Source of the DNA: Leptospira levettii
GTDB taxonomy: Bacteria > Spirochaetota > Leptospiria > Leptospirales > Leptospiraceae
DNA: 64,000 nucleotides
Assembly (NCBI RefSeq): GCF_002812085.1
Contig: NZ_NPDM01000006.1
Span: forward strand, 62,001-126,000
Direction: 5' to 3'
Under the pieces are notes generated by a model. It was not told the origin of the DNA, ran no database searches, and saw nothing but the letters and a program-made list of their open reading frames with translations. Numbering within the stretch: position 1 is the first letter of the stretch; every line of letters starts with the position of its first letter. A program made the position numbers and the translations under genes. Of the stretch, positions 58,059 to 64,000 are shown one piece after another.

Positions 58059-58817
58059 ATGGAATTAAAAAACAAAAGAATTGTAGTTACGGGTGCAGGA
58101 TCAGGGATTGGAAAGGAAACCGTCTTGCAGATGTTAAAACATGAAAACGTAAAAATTTTAGCCTGTGACTTGAACGAAAAAAATGTAGTGTCTCATCCCA
58201 ATGTAATTCCTTATAAATGTGATGTTTCAAAACCAGAAAATTTAGATAAACTCTTAAAAGATGCTGATAAAAAATTAGGTGGGATCGATATCTTTTTTGC
58301 AAATGCAGGTTTTGCGTATTATGAAATCATTCCAGAGGCAAGTTGGGATCGTATCGATCGGATTTTTCGAACGAATGTATACTCTCCTTTTTACACTTTA
58401 GTGAGTTTGAACAAACACAGGACTTCTCCTTGTTTATTTGTTGTCACTGCTTCTGCGATGAGTCATTTACCTCTTCCTGGTTATGCTTTGTATTCAGCAA
58501 CTAAAGCTTCTGTTCGATCCTTTTTGGATGCCTACCAATGTGAACTAAGGCCAGGAAACCGTACGATGATTGTTTACCCGATTGCGACTAGGACACAATT
58601 TTTTGACTCGGCTGGGAACAAAGTCCCGGTTCCATTTCCAAGCCAAACGGCTGAAACCGTTGCAAAACAAATTGTAAATGGGATTTTGAGAGACAAAAAG
58701 GAAGTTTTCCCATCCTTTTTGTTTCGATTCATCCAAATCTTGGATCGATTCTTATTTTTTCCGCTTAAAATTTATCAAAAAATAGAGGCGGTAAAATTGA
58801 ATTCGCATAAATCTTAA
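58059..58817 (+). CDS. SDR-family oxidoreductase
   Basis: Classical short-chain dehydrogenase, 252 residues. Cofactor motif TGAGSGIG at 11-18, NAG in FFANAGFAYYE, catalytic S132 (VVTASAMSH), Y145 and K149 (YALYSATKAS). C-terminal region is basic and ends in a hydrophobic helix (LFRFIQILDRFLFFPLKIYQ) that could attach to the membrane. D/E after the third strand suggests NAD(H) or NADP(H) cannot be decided. It runs into the PAS kinase gene 12 nt downstream. Weak ribosome-binding site TTAGG. Confidence 0.92.
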   Translation: MELKNKRIVVTGAGSGIGKETVLQMLKHENVKILACDLNEKNVVSHPNVIPYKCDVSKPENLDKLLKDADKKLGGIDIFFANAGFAYYEIIPEASWDRIDRIFRTNVYSPFYTLVSLNKHRTSPCLFVVTASAMSHLPLPGYALYSATKASVRSFLDAYQCELRPGNRTMIVYPIATRTQFFDSAGNKVPVPFPSQTAETVAKQIVNGILRDKKEVFPSFLFRFIQILDRFLFFPLKIYQKIEAVKLNSHKS

Positions 58818-58821
58818 GTCT

Positions 58822-58845
58822 ACTGCATAGTGGACACTATGCAGT
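58822..58845. promoter_or_regulatory. 24-bp palindrome over the start of the PAS kinase gene
   Basis: Two perfect 11-bp arms, ACTGCATAGTG and CACTATGCAGT, are separated by GA. The repeat begins 5 nt after the stop of the SDR gene and covers both candidate start codons (GTG 58830 and ATG 58839) of the kinase. As DNA it looks like an operator; as RNA it would be a hairpin that hides the start. No T-run follows, so it is not a typical terminator. Confidence 0.55.
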
Positions 58846-61511
58846 CTTCCGAGGAAGGATCAAAGCCTAATATTTCGACAGAGGTGGGAGACCATCTCAA
58901 TGTCGAAGTTGATCTTTTAAAAACAATCATGGACGTAAGTTCCACTGCGATTGTTTTACTGAACCCACAAGGCCAGATTCTTTATGCAAACCCTGCATCT
59001 GAGTCTGTTCTTGCCATTAAACTCAAGGACATACTTTCTAGAACTTATGATGCACCACAATGGAAGAACACTTCTCTTGATGGTGGTCCATGGCGAGAAG
59101 AAGACCAACCTTTCAATATTGTATTAAAAACGAAAAAACCAGTCACAGACATTCGGCATGCGATCGAAGATTCGTTTGGTGTCAAAAAATACTTATCCAT
59201 AAATGGTTCCCCTGTTTTTGACGAGGTGGGAGAACTCCGATCCCTTGTATTTTTAATTACCGACATTACTGAAAATGTTTTAAAACAAAAAGCATTAGAA
59301 GATAGCGAAGCAAAGTATAGAACTATCACCGAACTTTCGTTAAGTATGGTATATGATTTAGACATCAAAACGGGTGTGAACCAATGGGCTGGTGCCATCC
59401 AAGAAATTACTGGTTTTACTCCTGAAGAGTATAGAGCCATTGGTTATGAAGCTTGGATGGTCCTCATCCATCCAGATGACAAAGAGAAAGCCATCCAATT
59501 ATTTGAAGAGGCAATGGCCAAAAAAACAAAGTTTTCCTGTGTGTATCGTTACCGAACCAAAGATGGAAAATATGTATATATAGAAGATAATGGAATCTTT
59601 TTATATGATGTAAATGGAAACGCCTATCGAATGTTTGGTGCAATGATCAACCGAACTGAACAAATTGAAGCAAACTTAGCACTAAAAGAATCTGAGTCTA
59701 GGCTTCTTATGTCTTTGGATGCTGTCAAAATGGGAATTTGGAGTTGGGACATTGACCAGCGAAATATTTATTGGTCTCCCCAAACCTATGAGATTTACGG
59801 ACTTGATCCAGATGGCCCCGCGATCACTGTGGAAAGGTATCTCACTTTAAATGATCTAGATGATTTACAAAAGGTCTCAGCAGAAATCCAACTCTTAAAA
59901 GATGATCCTTCCAGGTCTGGATACAAAATCCAACAACGGATTTTTCATGCGGATGGAATGGTTCATTGGGTAGAGTCTCGCGGAAATTTAATCCGTGATA
60001 AAGATGGAAAACCAGTTCGATTGATGGGAACTATACTCGATGTAACAGAATCAAAATTGGCAGAGGAAGCACTCCGAACTTCCGATGAAAGATTCCGTGC
60101 TTTTTACCAATTTTCGACAGAAGCGTTTTTGATCTTTGATGAAAATTCACTCAGAGCAAAGGATTCTAACTTTGCCTTTCAGAATTTATTTGGATACTCA
60201 AGTGATGACACAAAAAATTTAAAAATCCGATCTTTACTTACACCAGACTCACTCCAAAAAATTAGAGAGAAAATTGCGGATAATTCGAGTGATTCGATTG
60301 AGATCCTTTGTAAGAGAAAAAATGGGGAAGTGTTTCCTGCTTTAGTATCCATCAAACGGTTTAAATACAACCAAACAAACTCAATCGCATATAGTATTTT
60401 TGATTTGAGTCCTCTCAAAGAAGTGGAAGAACTCCGCCAAATCAATTCAGAAATACGTGAAAAAAACAAACTCATTGAAAAACAAAAAATCGAACTGGAG
60501 ATGGCGTTTGAGAATTTAAAACGCACCCAGGAACAACTTGTACAATCCGAAAAACTCGCAGCACTCGGTCAGTTAATTGCAGGAATTGCCCACGAAATAA
60601 ATAATCCAATTGGTGCAGTTAAAGCTTCCAATCAAAATATGATGGATTGGCAAAAACGATATGGGATTGCCTCACAGTTGTTTCGAGAAGCGATCCTGAG
60701 TGTACCTAGGGAAGAACAAGTGATTCTCAAAACGATTCTTTCAAACCTAGACCAACCAATCGAATTTTATACAGGAAAAGAAGAAAGGTTACGGAAAAAG
60801 AAGAACAAAGAAATTTTAATCCAACATGGGTTTAAATCAGATGATGCTGATGAATTTGCAGAAGCTTGGGTAGAATTAGGGATTGGAGAATTAGAAGACA
60901 AATACATACCACTCTTCAGGTCTCATTATCTAAGAGTATTCTTGGATTATTTAGCACTTGAAATCCAATTCCGTCGTAACACTCGTTCCATCCAATTGGC
61001 AGTTGATCGTGTTTCTAAAATCATGTATGCATTGAAAAACTTTTCACATTTTGATTCTACTGGGAAAAAAATCAAAGCATCCATACAAGAGACGATTGAG
61101 ACGGTTCTTACCATTTACCAAAACCAATTGAAGAGGGGAATTACCGTAATCAAAAATTACGATGAGATTCCACCTATAGACTGTTATCCTGATGATTTAT
61201 TACATGTTTGGACTAATCTAATTTATAATTCCTTACAAGCCATGTCCTTTACTGGAAAATTGATGATCACAATCAAAGATTGTGGATCCGAAGTTTTGGT
61301 ATCCTTACAAGATTCCGGTCCAGGGATTGATCCAGGGATCCGTTCCAAAATTTTTGAACCATTTTTTACAACCAAACCTCCTGGAGAAGGAAGTGGACTT
61401 GGCCTTGATATCGTGAATAAAATTGTAAAACGACATGGTGGAAGGATTGATTTGTCTTCCAAACCAGGTGAAACTATATTTTCGATTTATTTACCAAAAG
61501 GTCATTCATGA
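58830..61511 (+). CDS. Four-PAS sensor histidine kinase with expanded DHp domain
   Basis: A soluble kinase of 893 residues (GTG start; ATG at 58839 possible). PAS domains lie at about 30-140, 155-275, 280-405 (ALKESESRLLMSLDAVKMGI) and 410-525, then a coiled coil (IREKNKLIEKQKIELEMAFE). HisKA H588 is in GIAHEINNPIGA. The second DHp helix (AVDRVSKIMYALKNFSHF) starts at 724, so an insertion of about 95 residues lies between them. ATPase boxes are complete (LHVWTNLIYNSLQAMSFTGK, LQDSGPGIDPG, EPFFTTKPPGEGSGLGLDIV). It converges with a receiver gene and is the likely partner. A palindrome covers its start. Confidence 0.9.
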   Translation: MDTMQSSEEGSKPNISTEVGDHLNVEVDLLKTIMDVSSTAIVLLNPQGQILYANPASESVLAIKLKDILSRTYDAPQWKNTSLDGGPWREEDQPFNIVLKTKKPVTDIRHAIEDSFGVKKYLSINGSPVFDEVGELRSLVFLITDITENVLKQKALEDSEAKYRTITELSLSMVYDLDIKTGVNQWAGAIQEITGFTPEEYRAIGYEAWMVLIHPDDKEKAIQLFEEAMAKKTKFSCVYRYRTKDGKYVYIEDNGIFLYDVNGNAYRMFGAMINRTEQIEANLALKESESRLLMSLDAVKMGIWSWDIDQRNIYWSPQTYEIYGLDPDGPAITVERYLTLNDLDDLQKVSAEIQLLKDDPSRSGYKIQQRIFHADGMVHWVESRGNLIRDKDGKPVRLMGTILDVTESKLAEEALRTSDERFRAFYQFSTEAFLIFDENSLRAKDSNFAFQNLFGYSSDDTKNLKIRSLLTPDSLQKIREKIADNSSDSIEILCKRKNGEVFPALVSIKRFKYNQTNSIAYSIFDLSPLKEVEELRQINSEIREKNKLIEKQKIELEMAFENLKRTQEQLVQSEKLAALGQLIAGIAHEINNPIGAVKASNQNMMDWQKRYGIASQLFREAILSVPREEQVILKTILSNLDQPIEFYTGKEERLRKKKNKEILIQHGFKSDDADEFAEAWVELGIGELEDKYIPLFRSHYLRVFLDYLALEIQFRRNTRSIQLAVDRVSKIMYALKNFSHFDSTGKKIKASIQETIETVLTIYQNQLKRGITVIKNYDEIPPIDCYPDDLLHVWTNLIYNSLQAMSFTGKLMITIKDCGSEVLVSLQDSGPGIDPGIRSKIFEPFFTTKPPGEGSGLGLDIVNKIVKRHGGRIDLSSKPGETIFSIYLPKGHS

Positions 61512-61957
61512 TCGATGGCTTGTGAGATAGCTGTGATGAGTTCTTTTTCGTCCCAAGGTTTTTTCAAACAAGTGACAAGCCCAATTTCTTTTTCCAAAGC
61601 AGTTACTAATTTTTCATCGGCAAAACCTGTGATGATAACTTTTTCGATGGATGGAAATCGTTTGTGAACTTTTCTTAAAAATTCATCTCCATTCATTCCT
61701 GGCATGGACCAATCAGAAATAATAACAGCAACAGAATTTCCTTCTTCTTCTAATTCTATAATTAAATCCCATGCTTCGTTGGCATTTTCTGCGGTTAGGT
61801 ATTTGAACCTCTCTCCGAAATGGTGTTTTACTTGGGATTTCATGCTCAGTAAAATGATGGACTCATCATCTACGAAGAGAATTCCCTTTTTCCCATTTTT
61901 ATTTTCAGTGAGGATTTCCACAGGACAAAGTTTTATCCGTTCTCTTTTAGATTGCAA
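61502..61957 (-). CDS. Single-domain response regulator
   Basis: A receiver domain of about 151 residues with TTG start (uncertain; GTG at 61921 would remove 12 residues). Acidic pocket FVDDESIIL, phospho-acceptor D82 in ISDWSMPGMNG, Thr/Ser switch in VIITGFADE and the conserved Lys in CLKKPWDEKEL. No output domain, so it works by protein contact or as a phosphate shuttle. Tail-to-tail overlap of 10 nt with the kinase gene; divergent from fadH across 43 nt. Confidence 0.9.
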   Translation of the reverse strand: MQSKRERIKLCPVEILTENKNGKKGILFVDDESIILLSMKSQVKHHFGERFKYLTAENANEAWDLIIELEEEGNSVAVIISDWSMPGMNGDEFLRKVHKRFPSIEKVIITGFADEKLVTALEKEIGLVTCLKKPWDEKELITAISQAIDHE

Positions 61958-61979
61958 GTAAATCTTGCCAAAATCCTAG

Positions 61980-64000
<2,021 letters not shown>

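Overview
The window looks like a chromosomal segment of a Leptospira (spirochaete), by eye about 40 % G+C. That base composition, together with the protein sequences, points to the saprophytic L. biflexa-like branch rather than the AT-richer pathogens. Evidence for the genus: long poly-lipoprotein clusters with relaxed lipoboxes, cysteine-flanked N-terminal lipoprotein motifs, multi-PAS kinases, SpoIIE phosphatases with membrane input domains, OmpL47-type modules, and frequent TTG starts. Species cannot be fixed from the sequence alone. I see no tRNA, rRNA, insertion sequence, phage or CRISPR array. The segment reads as vertically inherited core genome with a lineage-specific lipoprotein region.

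Layout. 1-10100 (+): aspS end, phoH-like, pgpH-like HD phosphohydrolase, ybeY, recO, a small membrane protein, argS, cinA and a propeller-like protein, mostly with ATGA overlaps or zero spacing. 10107-16172 (-): gap-pgk-tpiA-secG glycolysis/secretion operon, running on into a signal-peptide protein, a PAS histidine kinase and a receiver-ATPase protein. 16349-18022 (+): GAF histidine kinase. 18035-21068 (-): chemoreceptor followed by a signal-peptidase homologue lacking its catalytic dyad. 21129-28902 (+): uvrC, then a three-gene surface cassette (lamin-tail-like lipoprotein, predicted outer-membrane protein, phospholipase-D-like protein) coupled by TTGA overlaps. 28903-32960 (-): small protein, MFS exporter, OmpL47-module protein, LysM-FecR protein, Nudix hydrolase. 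33048-38959 (+): GST, Rep/PcrA helicase, TPR lipoprotein, AsmA-like protein, small lipoprotein. 38942-46391 (-): lpxB-lpxI-fmdB-SH3 protein-tolC operon, then sucC-sucD ending in an intrinsic terminator. 46555-57945 (-): PAS kinase, a run of four lipoprotein genes (seven-repeat propeller, fibronectin/thrombospondin protein, metzincin-motif lipoprotein, DUF1566-like lipoprotein) and a membrane SpoIIE-TPR phosphatase. 58059-64000: SDR, multi-PAS kinase (+), response regulator (-) and a truncated fadH (+).

How the genes work together. Housekeeping blocks cover translation and RNA maturation (aspS, argS, ybeY), repair (recO, uvrC, helicase), central metabolism (gap/pgk/tpiA, sucCD, fadH) and envelope building (lpxB, lpxI, tolC, AsmA-like, secG). 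Interspersed are many signalling proteins: four histidine kinases, two receiver proteins, a chemoreceptor, a PP2C phosphatase and an HD phosphohydrolase. The most unusual content is the degenerate signal peptidase, the ArgRS without a HIGH box, the lamin-tail/outer-membrane/PLD cassette, the thrombospondin-type-1 surface protein beside a metzincin-motif lipoprotein, the kinases with an approximately 95-residue insertion in the dimerisation domain, and a 24-bp palindrome covering the start of a PAS kinase gene.
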